From Psychrobacter proteolyticus (GTDB lineage Bacteria; Pseudomonadota; Gammaproteobacteria; Pseudomonadales; Moraxellaceae): a stretch of DNA of 64,000 bases. A program made the translations under genes and the position numbers. Location: NCBI RefSeq assembly GCF_003350005.1, contig NZ_QLKS01000003.1, positions 372,001 to 436,000 of the forward strand, given 5' to 3'. The notes under the pieces are model-generated. The model was not told the origin of the DNA. It was given only the letters and a program-made list of their open reading frames with translations, and did no database searches. Positions 56,613 to 64,000 of the stretch are shown in pieces (positions within the stretch are counted from its first letter, which is position 1; each line of letters begins with the position of its first letter).

Positions 56613-57647
56613 TTATAATCCAACGTCCTGAAGGGGATAATCAATAACGGTGACAATATGAGTGCTGTCCACTTTACTTTGTATATCGGCGCTTTGGCCG
56701 AAGTGAGCACGTAAACGATCAGCCTGAATATAAAAATCCATATGCTGACGTAAATCGTGATTGATGTTCAAGGTTTTCTTAGGGAGTTCAACACCAATCG
56801 TCACTTTAACCCGGTGCTGTTGCCAAGTGACTTTGATGTTGATATAAACAGTTTCTGTCGTCATTTCTACCACATTAAGCAGTATCTTTTCTAACACGCT
56901 TTGTAGCGTTAGCGCTGTGATAACCATATCGTACATGATATTTTCATCAGGTAACTGCCAGTTTACATCAAGCTTATCGGCTAAACGGCTGGACTCAATG
57001 GCTAAATAGTGTTCACAAAGATTGATCTCTTCTTCAAAGCTAATCTCATGTGTACCACTAAAGCTGGCACGGAATAGTGCAGATACATGTTGTAATAAGA
57101 CAGCCGCCTTTGGTGGGTTAGACTCAATCAATGACACTAAGGTATTGATCGTATTGAAGAAAAAGTGCGGTGCAGTACGAGCTTTTATTAAGTCGTTTTG
57201 CGCTGTCAACTTATATTCAAATGACAATTTTAGCGCATTTAACTCACGGTAGCTCCGTAAAAAATATAATAAAAATACAGTAGTGAACCCTGCTGTAAGT
57301 AATGCATTGAGCATTATATTGAGTACAAAGGTTCGACCATCATATTCTAGCCAGCCAAAATTTATCATAAATAGTGTCACTAATGCCATAGAGACAATAG
57401 CCGTAAACATGAGTAATAGTATGATACGTATACTCACACTAAATATGCTGGCATTTTTAAAAGCGGGACGCAGGTGGTCAACTAAATATAGGGCTGGAAT
57501 AGCAGTCAATGCATTTTGTATCACTCGTGAAAAAAACTTGATAATAAAGTCAGACCAACTTGATAAACCATGACGCTCAATCACTGTCAGAAACAAGGAC
57601 CAAAAAAAGATATATGTCAGCCACTGCCAAGGCCTCATGATTTCCAT
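56613..57647 (-). CDS. algZ: LytS/AlgZ (FimS)-like sensor, degenerate kinase domain
   Basis: About 344 residues from ATG 57647. Several membrane helices occupy the N-terminal half, followed by a His_kinase segment ARTAPHFFFNTINTLVSLI with the phospho-acceptor His. The ATP-binding part is unusual: the N-box LQPLVENA of LytS kinases reads LQSVLEKI, and glycine-rich G-box loops are not visible. Pseudomonas FimS/AlgZ is likewise described as atypical. The open frame extends to a TTG at 57764, but that would cover the argH start and its promoter, so I prefer 57647. Confidence 0.8.
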   Translation of the reverse strand: MEIMRPWQWLTYIFFWSLFLTVIERHGLSSWSDFIIKFFSRVIQNALTAIPALYLVDHLRPAFKNASIFSVSIRIILLLMFTAIVSMALVTLFMINFGWLEYDGRTFVLNIMLNALLTAGFTTVFLLYFLRSYRELNALKLSFEYKLTAQNDLIKARTAPHFFFNTINTLVSLIESNPPKAAVLLQHVSALFRASFSGTHEISFEEEINLCEHYLAIESSRLADKLDVNWQLPDENIMYDMVITALTLQSVLEKILLNVVEMTTETVYINIKVTWQQHRVKVTIGVELPKKTLNINHDLRQHMDFYIQADRLRAHFGQSADIQSKVDSTHIVTVIDYPLQDVGL

Positions 57648-57701
57648 GAGTTTAGGAATAAAAAACTCTAAGCGTGTAGCTAGTAAGGCAACCTCATCAT
57701 T

Positions 57702-57710
57702 TGCTATACT
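57702..57710 (+). promoter_or_regulatory. Candidate extended -10 promoter for argH
   Basis: TGCTATACT fits the extended -10 (TGnTATAAT-like), about 36 nt before the argH ATG, in the narrow divergent space with the sensor gene. No clear -35. Confidence 0.4.
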
Positions 57711-57745
57711 CGAGTTCTTATTCTGCTGACTTGTCTTGTACCGAT

Positions 57746-59251
57746 ATGAACGCCAATTCTTCAAAACCTAGTAATCCTGAATCAAGTAAAAGTTCATCTA
57801 ACTCTAATTTTAGCACAGATGCTCCTATAACAAGTATCACAACGCAGACTGCGCCTGCTAGCAGCCAGGGCCAACAAATGTGGGGCGGACGCTTCAGTGA
57901 AGCGACAGATAGCTTCGTTGCTGCTTTTACTGCTTCTGTGGGCTTTGACCAGCGCTTTGCTCGTCACGATATTCAAGGCTCGATTGCGCATGCAACGATG
58001 CTGAAAGAATGTGACATTTTAACTGCTGATGAAGTTGCCACCATTATCGATGGCCTGCAGCAAGTATTGCGAGAGATTGAAGCGGGTGAGTTTAACTGGT
58101 CGATCGCTCTGGAAGACGTGCATATGAACGTCGAGTCACGTTTGACTGACATTGTAGGTGCTGTTGGTAAAAAGCTACACACTGGTCGTAGCCGTAACGA
58201 TCAGGTAGCCACAGATATTCGCCTATGGTTGCGTGAAGAGACTGATAATATCATTGAGTTATTAGTACGCTTGCAAAGCGGTTTGCTTGATTTAGCTGAG
58301 CAGCATACCGATACTATCATGCCAGGCTTTACTCATTTGCAAACGGCACAGCCTGTCAGCTTTGGGCATCATGTGATGGCATGGTTTGAGATGTTATATC
58401 GCGATACTGAACGTCTTGTCGATGCACGTCGCCGTATCAATCAGATGCCACTTGGTAGCGCAGCGCTTGCTGGGACGACTTTCCCAATCGACCGTACCAT
58501 TACTGCTGAATTACTAGGTTTTGAAGGTATCTGTCAAAACTCACTTGATGCTGTTTCAGACCGTGATTTTGCGATTGAGTTTACTTCAGCGGCTTCTATC
58601 CTGATGATGCATATGTCACGCATGAGCGAAGAGATTATTCTTTGGATGTCAGCACAATTTAATTTTGTGCAGATACCAGATCGCTTCTGTACGGGCTCAT
58701 CGATCATGCCGCAAAAGAAAAACCCTGACGTACCTGAGTTGGTACGCGGTAAAGCGGCGCGTGTTTTTGGTCAGTTGATGACTTTGCTTAGCCTAATGAA
58801 GAGCCAGCCGCTCGCCTACAACAAAGACAACCAAGAAGACAAAGAGCCTTTGTTTGATTGCGTTGATACGTTGACAGGTTCACTATTAGCGTTTGCTGAT
58901 ATGCTACCAAATATCACGCCAAACAAGGAAAGCATGCGTGCTGCGACGATGAAAGGCTATGCGACTGCGACTGACTTGGCAGATTACCTAGTACGTCAAG
59001 GTGTGGCATTCCGTGACGCTCATGAAGTCGTTGGTAATGCTGTTGCTTTAGGCATCAAAGAGGGTGTTGATCTAAGTGATTTGTCATTGGCACAGCTACA
59101 GCAATTTAGCGATGCTATCGGTGAAGATGTCTTCGACTATCTAACGCTAGAAGGCTCATTAGCAGCTCGTGACCATTTAGGTGGCACTGCGCCAAACCAA
59201 GTCAAGCAGGCGGTGGTCAATGGCCGTGCTCGCTTAAAAGCTTTTGCCTAA
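57746..59251 (+). CDS. argH: Argininosuccinate lyase
   Basis: Last step of arginine synthesis. [20 protein letters not shown] start block, [50 protein letters not shown], and the fumarase/ASL signature [15 protein letters not shown]. From ATG 57746 there is a ~44-residue Ser/Asn/Thr-rich extension before WGGRF that most ArgH lack. No ribosome site precedes this ATG, whereas ATG 57878 (MWGGRF) has AGGG 7 nt upstream, so the true start is open. Divergent from algZ as in Pseudomonas. Confidence 0.95.
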   Translation: MNANSSKPSNPESSKSSSNSNFSTDAPITSITTQTAPASSQGQQMWGGRFSEATDSFVAAFTASVGFDQRFARHDIQGSIAHATMLKECDILTADEVATIIDGLQQVLREIEAGEFNWSIALEDVHMNVESRLTDIVGAVGKKLHTGRSRNDQVATDIRLWLREETDNIIELLVRLQSGLLDLAEQHTDTIMPGFTHLQTAQPVSFGHHVMAWFEMLYRDTERLVDARRRINQMPLGSAALAGTTFPIDRTITAELLGFEGICQNSLDAVSDRDFAIEFTSAASILMMHMSRMSEEIILWMSAQFNFVQIPDRFCTGSSIMPQKKNPDVPELVRGKAARVFGQLMTLLSLMKSQPLAYNKDNQEDKEPLFDCVDTLTGSLLAFADMLPNITPNKESMRAATMKGYATATDLADYLVRQGVAFRDAHEVVGNAVALGIKEGVDLSDLSLAQLQQFSDAIGEDVFDYLTLEGSLAARDHLGGTAPNQVKQAVVNGRARLKAFA

Positions 59252-59293
59252 TCAGTAAATTACAGACAATAGCCAACTTGCCAATCTAAACTT

Positions 59294-59322
59294 AACACCC
59301 GCTACTTATGCGGGTGTTTTTA
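59294..59322 (+). terminator. Intrinsic terminator after argH
   Basis: AACACCCGC / GCGGGTGTT with a 7-nt loop and a T run, 43 nt past the stop. Confidence 0.92.
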
Positions 59323-59460
59323 TTTGTCTTATGACCTTTGCTGGTTTAGCCAATTTCATTTTCAAAATATCACTAGCTTTAAGAACTTAAATAAAAAAAT
59401 TAAACGCAGATAGTATTTGTTATAGACCAACTACCAGAGACTTTATAACAAATGGATAGA

Positions 59461-59484
59461 GGTCTAATGATGTACATTAGTACC
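59461..59484 (+). other. Hairpin upstream of yggX
   Basis: GGT-CTAATG-atgta-CATTAG-t-ACC, 9 pairs with a one-base bulge, about 85 nt before yggX. It could be in the leader RNA; the meaning is unknown. Confidence 0.4.
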
Positions 59485-59568
59485 CTTTGCTAAATCTACC
59501 AAGACCGTTATCATAGACTCATATGATATTTGATTTAATCACTTAATATAATGAATAAGGAATGCCTT

Positions 59569-59859
59569 ATGACTGAGACTTTTAACCCTCAAGCAAATAC
59601 TGTGTTTTGCCGTAAATATAAGCAAGATTTACCGAAAATGCCGCATCCACCCTTCCCTAACAAGAAAGGCCAAGAGCTGCAAGAGACCGTATCTGAAAAA
59701 GCGTGGAAAGAATGGCTTGAGCATCAAACGATGCTTATCAATGAGAATCATCTAAGCATGATGGATCCTGCTGCTAAAAAGTTTTTAACAGAGCAGCGTG
59801 ATAAGTTCTTAGACAACGAAGACTATGAGCGCGCACAAGGTTGGACACCAGAAAGCTAG
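59569..59859 (+). CDS. yggX: Fe(2+)-trafficking protein YggX
   Basis: 96-residue protein linked to iron handling and protection of Fe-S clusters from oxidation. [13 protein letters not shown] with the conserved single Cys, [33 protein letters not shown] and the family end [14 protein letters not shown] 59569 has AAGGA 8 nt upstream; an ATG 6 codons earlier is less likely. In many genomes it follows mutY, which is not here. Confidence 0.95.
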   Translation: MTETFNPQANTVFCRKYKQDLPKMPHPPFPNKKGQELQETVSEKAWKEWLEHQTMLINENHLSMMDPAAKKFLTEQRDKFLDNEDYERAQGWTPES

Positions 59860-59897
59860 TGTTTAATTACCTTCTACTAGCTACATTTAGTAGTTAT

Positions 59898-59928
59898 AAA
59901 AAAACGCGCTTACTATAGCGCGTTTTTT
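59898..59928. terminator. Bidirectional intrinsic terminator
   Basis: AAAAAACGCGCT / AGCGCGTTTTTT with a 6-nt loop between convergent yggX and phoU. Confidence 0.92.
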
Positions 59929-59955
59929 ATAAGGTAAAAACCACAGCCTTTCCTA

Positions 59956-60738
59956 TCAACCTTCATCACTATCTGATGTTTCTAGCTCATTGGCTGACAA
60001 CGTACTAACTTGACGAGCAGCTAAGCGATCATTGGCTTCTTGTACCGCTTTTTCGACCATGGCATAGTCTGAATGACGCACGTCTTGTCCACTGATATAG
60101 TTAATCACTAGCTCTGCGACATTTTGTGCATGGTCACCGATACGCTCTAGCGATCGTAATATCCACATGATATTGATGACTTTTGATACGTGGCGCGAGT
60201 CTTCCATAATATAAGTCATCAAAGCACGTATGGCTGACTGATATTCGGTATTGACCGCGCTGTCATTACGCATCACTTCAAACGCTTGCTCCGCATTCGA
60301 TTGACTAAAAGCTTCTAACGAGTTGTTTAGCATCAGACGAACTTGATTGCTCAGATGCTGAACTTCAGCGTAGCCGTATGCTGATTTACCTTCTGCCGCT
60401 ATTTTGCTGGCCATTCGCGCAATCTTTACTGCTTCATCACCGATACGTTCCAAATCAACCACACCTTTACTGATCGACATGACTAAGCGCAAATCACTGG
60501 CAGCTGGCTGGCGTTTGGCGACCAATAATAAAATGTGCTCGTCGAGTTCGACTTCCATTCGATTGATATCGAAGTCCATATCGATGACTTCTTGTGCCAG
60601 TGTTTCATCTTTATCGATAAGAGCGTGAATGGCTTTGGCCACTTGGTTAGCCGCGCTATCACCCATATATAAAAATAAACGGATGGCTTCATCAAGATCT
60701 TGGTCAAAACTTTTGGAGATATGCTTATCACTTTGCAT
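59956..60738 (-). CDS. phoU: Phosphate signalling protein PhoU
   Basis: Links the Pst transporter to PhoR and represses the Pho regulon when phosphate is ample. Two three-helix PhoU repeats with the metal-binding ExxxD motifs: RIGDEAVKIARMASKI and SLERIGDHAQNVAELVINY. 260 residues, slightly long at the C-terminus. Last gene of the pst-phoU unit, about 120 nt after pstB. Confidence 0.96.
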   Translation of the reverse strand: MQSDKHISKSFDQDLDEAIRLFLYMGDSAANQVAKAIHALIDKDETLAQEVIDMDFDINRMEVELDEHILLLVAKRQPAASDLRLVMSISKGVVDLERIGDEAVKIARMASKIAAEGKSAYGYAEVQHLSNQVRLMLNNSLEAFSQSNAEQAFEVMRNDSAVNTEYQSAIRALMTYIMEDSRHVSKVINIMWILRSLERIGDHAQNVAELVINYISGQDVRHSDYAMVEKAVQEANDRLAARQVSTLSANELETSDSDEG

Positions 60739-60857
60739 GAGAGGTATTCCCTAGAATCTATATTTTAATAGCGCGATGTGCTTGTGAAGTTAGAAAGTCG
60801 GCTTATGACATGCTAATCAGCTTTGTCTGCTTGTACCGATTTCAATCTCAATCAATG

Positions 60858-61778
60858 TTAGCCATAACGACCTGTAATATAGTCTTCTGTCGCGGTTTGG
60901 GTAGGTTTGGTAAATATCTGATCGGTCTCACCCATCTCAATCATATCACCCAAATACATATAGACCGTGTAGTCAGATACGCGCGCTGCTTGCTGCATAT
61001 TATGAGTGACGATAGCGATGGTGTAGTCGTTTTTCAGATCTTCGATCAAATCTTCGATAGCACCCGTCGAGATAGGATCCAGTGCTGATGTCGGCTCATC
61101 GAGTAGCAGCACTTCAGGCTTGGTCGCCACACTACGGGCGATACACAGACGCTGCTGCTGACCACCTGATAACGACAGTCCTGATGCTTTTAGCTTGTCT
61201 TTCACTTCTGGCCATAGCGCTGATTTTTTCAGTGCCCACTCGACGCGATGATCCAGCTCGTCTTTGCTTAATTTTTCATATAATCGTACGCCAAAGGCGA
61301 CATTGTCATAGATTGACATCGGGAACGGCGTTGGCTTCTGAAAAACCATACCAACTTGTGCACGCAGTAAGTTCACATCGATGTCTTTACCCAAGATGTT
61401 TTTGCCATCTAAATTGATGTTGCCCTCTGCACGCATACCTGGATATAGATCGTACATGCGGTTAAAGGTACGCAGTAGCGTAGACTTACCACAACCTGAA
61501 GGACCAATAAAAGCGGTCACTTTTTTATCAGCGATATCGATATTAATGTTTTTTAATGCCTGAAAATCATCGTAATAAAAGTTTAGATCTCGAACTTCCA
61601 TTTTTGCAGCAGGCATGTTCTTAGGAATATCTTGAATCGTTTGCTTATTAAAATCAGCAGTGTTTGGTTGCTGAGCTTGTGCGCTAGTAGACATGGGTCT
61701 ATTTAATAGGCTGCCTGTTGCCGTATTAAAGTTGTCAGCAGTCGTGTTCGTACGGACGTTGCTTAGGACATCATTCAT
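60858..61778 (-). CDS. pstB: Phosphate ABC transporter ATPase PstB
   Basis: Energises phosphate uptake. [18 protein letters not shown], Walker [12 protein letters not shown], signature [15 protein letters not shown], Walker [14 protein letters not shown], switch His IVTHNMQQ. 306 residues including a ~55-residue polar N-terminal extension rich in Asn/Thr/Gln that most PstB (about 257) lack. Follows pstA by 88 nt. Confidence 0.97.
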   Translation of the reverse strand: MNDVLSNVRTNTTADNFNTATGSLLNRPMSTSAQAQQPNTADFNKQTIQDIPKNMPAAKMEVRDLNFYYDDFQALKNINIDIADKKVTAFIGPSGCGKSTLLRTFNRMYDLYPGMRAEGNINLDGKNILGKDIDVNLLRAQVGMVFQKPTPFPMSIYDNVAFGVRLYEKLSKDELDHRVEWALKKSALWPEVKDKLKASGLSLSGGQQQRLCIARSVATKPEVLLLDEPTSALDPISTGAIEDLIEDLKNDYTIAIVTHNMQQAARVSDYTVYMYLGDMIEMGETDQIFTKPTQTATEDYITGRYG

Positions 61779-61866
61779 AATATTTCAACCTAGCTCAATT
61801 AATTTCATATAAGTTTAAGTAAATGCTTAGCGTGTAGCGTACTACAGTCTGGTCTGCTCTCAGCCC

Positions 61867-62772
61867 TTATTTGGGCTGACCTCTACCACCGATAAATCTT
61901 GCCAAAATATTCAACACTAGGACAGACGCGGTAATAAGTAGTGCTGCCGCCCAAGCCAATGTATGCCAGTTGTCATAAGGACTCATCGCAAACTGGTAAA
62001 TGGTATTGGGTAAGTTAGCAATAGGCTGACCCATATCTGTACTGAAGTATTGATTGTTAAGTGCGGTAAATAGTAACGGTGCTGTCTCACCAGTGATTCG
62101 AGCAAAAGCCAATAGCACACCTGTGGTCAGTCCCGCGCGCGCAGCTTTCACAGTGACCTGAGTGACCAGTTTCCATTTAGGAGTACCTAGCGCGTAAGCT
62201 GCTTCGCGTAGACTATTAGGTACCAGATTCAGCATGTTTTCTGTCGTACGCACGACCACCGGAATAACAATCAATGCCAATGCCAACGCGCCTGCCCAAC
62301 CAGAGAAACTTTGACCTTTTACCATCAGTGCATAGATAAATAGACCGATGACAATCGATGGCGCTGACAATAGAATATCATTTAAGAAGCGTGTGACCTT
62401 GCCCAGCATACTGCCTTTAGAAAACTCAGATAAGTAAATACCTGTCATAAGGCCAATAGGTGCACCGATAAACAATCCTGAAAACGCCAACATGACCGAA
62501 CCAACGATAGCATTACGTAAACCGCCTGCACTCATCGGTGGCGGCGTATCAGCGGTAAAGATTGGTAGCTGCACCATACCTTGGAAGCCTTCAACAAACA
62601 AAGTCACCAAAATCCATGACAACCAAAACAAGCCAAAAATCATCGCTGACATGGCAAAGCCTAGACCTAACTTGTTGGTCAAACGACGCTTGTTATACAG
62701 GCTTTGATTGTAACGGGTAGCGCCGTTTGGCTTAGTAGGTAGTGGTGCATTGATCGCATTGTTAGCAGGCAT
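61867..62772 (-). CDS. pstA: Phosphate ABC transporter permease PstA
   Basis: Membrane permease half, 301 residues, six predicted helices. It has the typical GGLRNAIVGSVMLAFSGLFIG, FLNDILLSAPSIVIGLFIY and the EAA loop REAAYALGTPKWKLVTQVT, then TGETAPLLFTALNNQY, the PstA hallmark. Pairs with PstC. Confidence 0.96.
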   Translation of the reverse strand: MPANNAINAPLPTKPNGATRYNQSLYNKRRLTNKLGLGFAMSAMIFGLFWLSWILVTLFVEGFQGMVQLPIFTADTPPPMSAGGLRNAIVGSVMLAFSGLFIGAPIGLMTGIYLSEFSKGSMLGKVTRFLNDILLSAPSIVIGLFIYALMVKGQSFSGWAGALALALIVIPVVVRTTENMLNLVPNSLREAAYALGTPKWKLVTQVTVKAARAGLTTGVLLAFARITGETAPLLFTALNNQYFSTDMGQPIANLPNTIYQFAMSPYDNWHTLAWAAALLITASVLVLNILARFIGGRGQPK

Positions 62773-62833
62773 AATATTTATTTCCCATATCTTTTATCAA
62801 TATCTATCAAGGTTCAATAAATCGGTAACAGAC

Positions 62834-63787
62834 CTACCGATTACCTGCTTTGTGATCCATGCGCATGAGCATCAGTTTTGCTAAAGACAGCACAATGAAG
62901 GTGATGACAAATAAGATTAAGCCTAGATGTAGTAAAGACGCAAGATGTAGCTCACTAGACGCTTCAGCAAACTCATTGGCCAAGGCCGAGGTAATCGTCA
63001 CACCAGAAGTGAATAGGCTTGGACTGATATTAAACGCATTACCAATCAAGAAAGTAACTGCCATCGTCTCACCCAATGCACGACCAAGACCCAAAATTAC
63101 ACCACCAACGACACCAGCTTTGGTATAAGGCAGGATAATTTTGAACATGACTTCCCAAGTCGTCGCACCCATGCCATATGCTGACTCTTTCAGTAAGTCT
63201 GGTACGACAGAGAAAACATCGCGCATAGTAGCGGCGATGAACGGTATGATCATAATGGCAAGTACTAGGGAGGCGGTAAACAGACCTAGCCCCATAGGCG
63301 CACCTGCAAACAGTTTACCGATAATAGGTAAAGGCCCGACGTGCTCAATAAACCATGGCTGAATGTGATCACCAAAGAATGGCGCAAATACGAACAACCC
63401 CCACATACCATAAATGATAGATGGGATACCAGCCAACAACTCAATGGCGATGCCAAGTGGTTTTTTTAGGAACTTAGGGCACATCTCGGTTAAAAATATC
63501 GCAATACCGAAACTGACTGGAACCGCGATAACAATAGCGATAAATGACGTGACTAAGGTACCGTAGATAGGCGCTAATGCCCCATATTCATTGCCGACTG
63601 TATCCCAGTTATTGCTGGTATAAAATCCCAAACCAAACTCTTGAATACTCGGCCATGCTCCAACAATTAGAGACACCAAAATACCCCCTAAAGATAGGAG
63701 GACGAGTATGGCAAACGCTTTAGTAGAATTCACAAATAAAGCGTCGTAACGTTTTTGTTTAGCCAGTTGGGACCTTAAGTCTGTCAT
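62834..63787 (-). CDS. pstC: Phosphate ABC transporter permease PstC
   Basis: Second permease subunit, 317 residues. [20 protein letters not shown] first helix, [42 protein letters not shown] loop [20 protein letters not shown] and [16 protein letters not shown]. First gene of the unit inside the window; pstS is expected beyond its right end. Confidence 0.96.
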   Translation of the reverse strand: MTDLRSQLAKQKRYDALFVNSTKAFAILVLLSLGGILVSLIVGAWPSIQEFGLGFYTSNNWDTVGNEYGALAPIYGTLVTSFIAIVIAVPVSFGIAIFLTEMCPKFLKKPLGIAIELLAGIPSIIYGMWGLFVFAPFFGDHIQPWFIEHVGPLPIIGKLFAGAPMGLGLFTASLVLAIMIIPFIAATMRDVFSVVPDLLKESAYGMGATTWEVMFKIILPYTKAGVVGGVILGLGRALGETMAVTFLIGNAFNISPSLFTSGVTITSALANEFAEASSELHLASLLHLGLILFVITFIVLSLAKLMLMRMDHKAGNR

Positions 63788-64000
63788 AAGTGTCTCAGCA
63801 TTGAATGGGATGAATCGAAATATTGAAAAAATGTATATTAGGTTTTAACACAACAAACTTAAACGGTATGAGTAAGCATATTTATCGAGATGTATTCATC
63901 AAATTTACTGTGTTAAAACCTCTCAAACAACTACCGGAGAATAGTTATTCGAGAGGATAACTTGTCGGTTGCTAAATCGTATTTAGCAGAAACAAATTAC
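63788..64000. other. Region upstream of pstC with several inverted repeats
   Basis: No gene. A 13-bp perfect pair AGGTTTTAACACA (63840-63852) / TGTGTTAAAACCT (63909-63921). A hairpin CTCTC-AACTA ... TAGTT-GAGAG (63920-63955). A hairpin GCTAAAT-cgt-ATTTAGC (63971-63987). It may be the pstS-pstC spacer. Confidence 0.6.

Noticed and set aside
63781..63797. CTGTCATAAG-TGTC resembling a Pho box at the pstC start
   Set aside because: It is the complement of the pstC start codon and first codons, the second half-site is poor and the spacing is wrong; a real Pho box would be upstream of pstS.
1..64000. Genomic island, prophage, insertion sequence or CRISPR within the window
   Set aside because: No transposase, integrase, phage gene, spacer-repeat array or tRNA-flanked repeat; gene order is that of core chromosome throughout.

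Overview
The window is ordinary gammaproteobacterial chromosome. Gene content, order and moderately AT-rich intergenic DNA best fit the Moraxellaceae, most probably Psychrobacter (inference from synteny: gltA / sdhCDAB / sucAB-lpd-sucCD; argH / algZ-algR-hemCD; dsbA / ubiG-gph-SDR; pcnB-folK-panBC). I found no rRNA, tRNA, CRISPR array, transposase, phage gene or integrase.

Layout. 1-5.5 kb: a ferredoxin reductase (cut by the window edge) paired with a membrane fatty-acid desaturase, a small GNAT, pterin carbinolamine dehydratase, a DUF1328 membrane peptide and a saccharopine-dehydrogenase-like enoyl reductase. 5.5-12.3 kb: a long AT-rich gap, a small acidic secreted protein, Tex, OmpR without an adjacent EnvZ, a COG0523 GTPase and a DksA/TraR-type zinc finger protein. 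12.4-16.9 kb: SDR, Gph and UbiG, then DsbA and YjgA/DarP. 17-24 kb: a leftward run mazG, comEA-like, pcnB, folK, panB, panC, rapZ, yjgA (NTP clean-up, DNA binding, RNA polyadenylation, folate, pantothenate, RNase adaptor). 24-30.9 kb: sugar-nucleotide genes: phosphomannomutase, a degenerate UDP-glucose-dehydrogenase-like protein, pgi, galU and a broken galE. 30.9-46.4 kb: almost the whole oxidative TCA branch. sdhC, sdhD, sdhA, sdhB, sucA, sucB, lpd, sucC and sucD all point left, and gltA is divergent. 46.5-52 kb: a lipoprotein, an HExxH protein, RarA, RibB and a thioesterase. 52-59.3 kb: hemX-like, hemD, hemC, algR-like, algZ/fimS-like and divergent argH. 59.5-64 kb: yggX, then phoU-pstB-pstA-pstC; pstS must lie outside.

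How it fits together. The 30.9-46.4 kb block encodes citrate synthase, 2-oxoglutarate dehydrogenase, succinyl-CoA ligase and succinate dehydrogenase as one supply line. The sugar cluster directly downstream would normally turn fructose-6-P and glucose-1-P into UDP-sugars for surface polysaccharide. In this genome its two UDP-sugar-modifying members (galE, ugd-like) look inactive, while galU, pgi and the mutase look intact.

Most interesting signals. galE is split by what looks like a 5-bp tandem duplication and also carries a Gly-to-Arg change in its nucleotide-binding loop. The ugd-like gene has lost the catalytic Cys and the glycine loop. Several spacers of the sdh/suc cluster carry nested stem-loops, and two of them share an 8-mer and a 12-mer in the same order. 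No clearly new defence or mobile system is visible.
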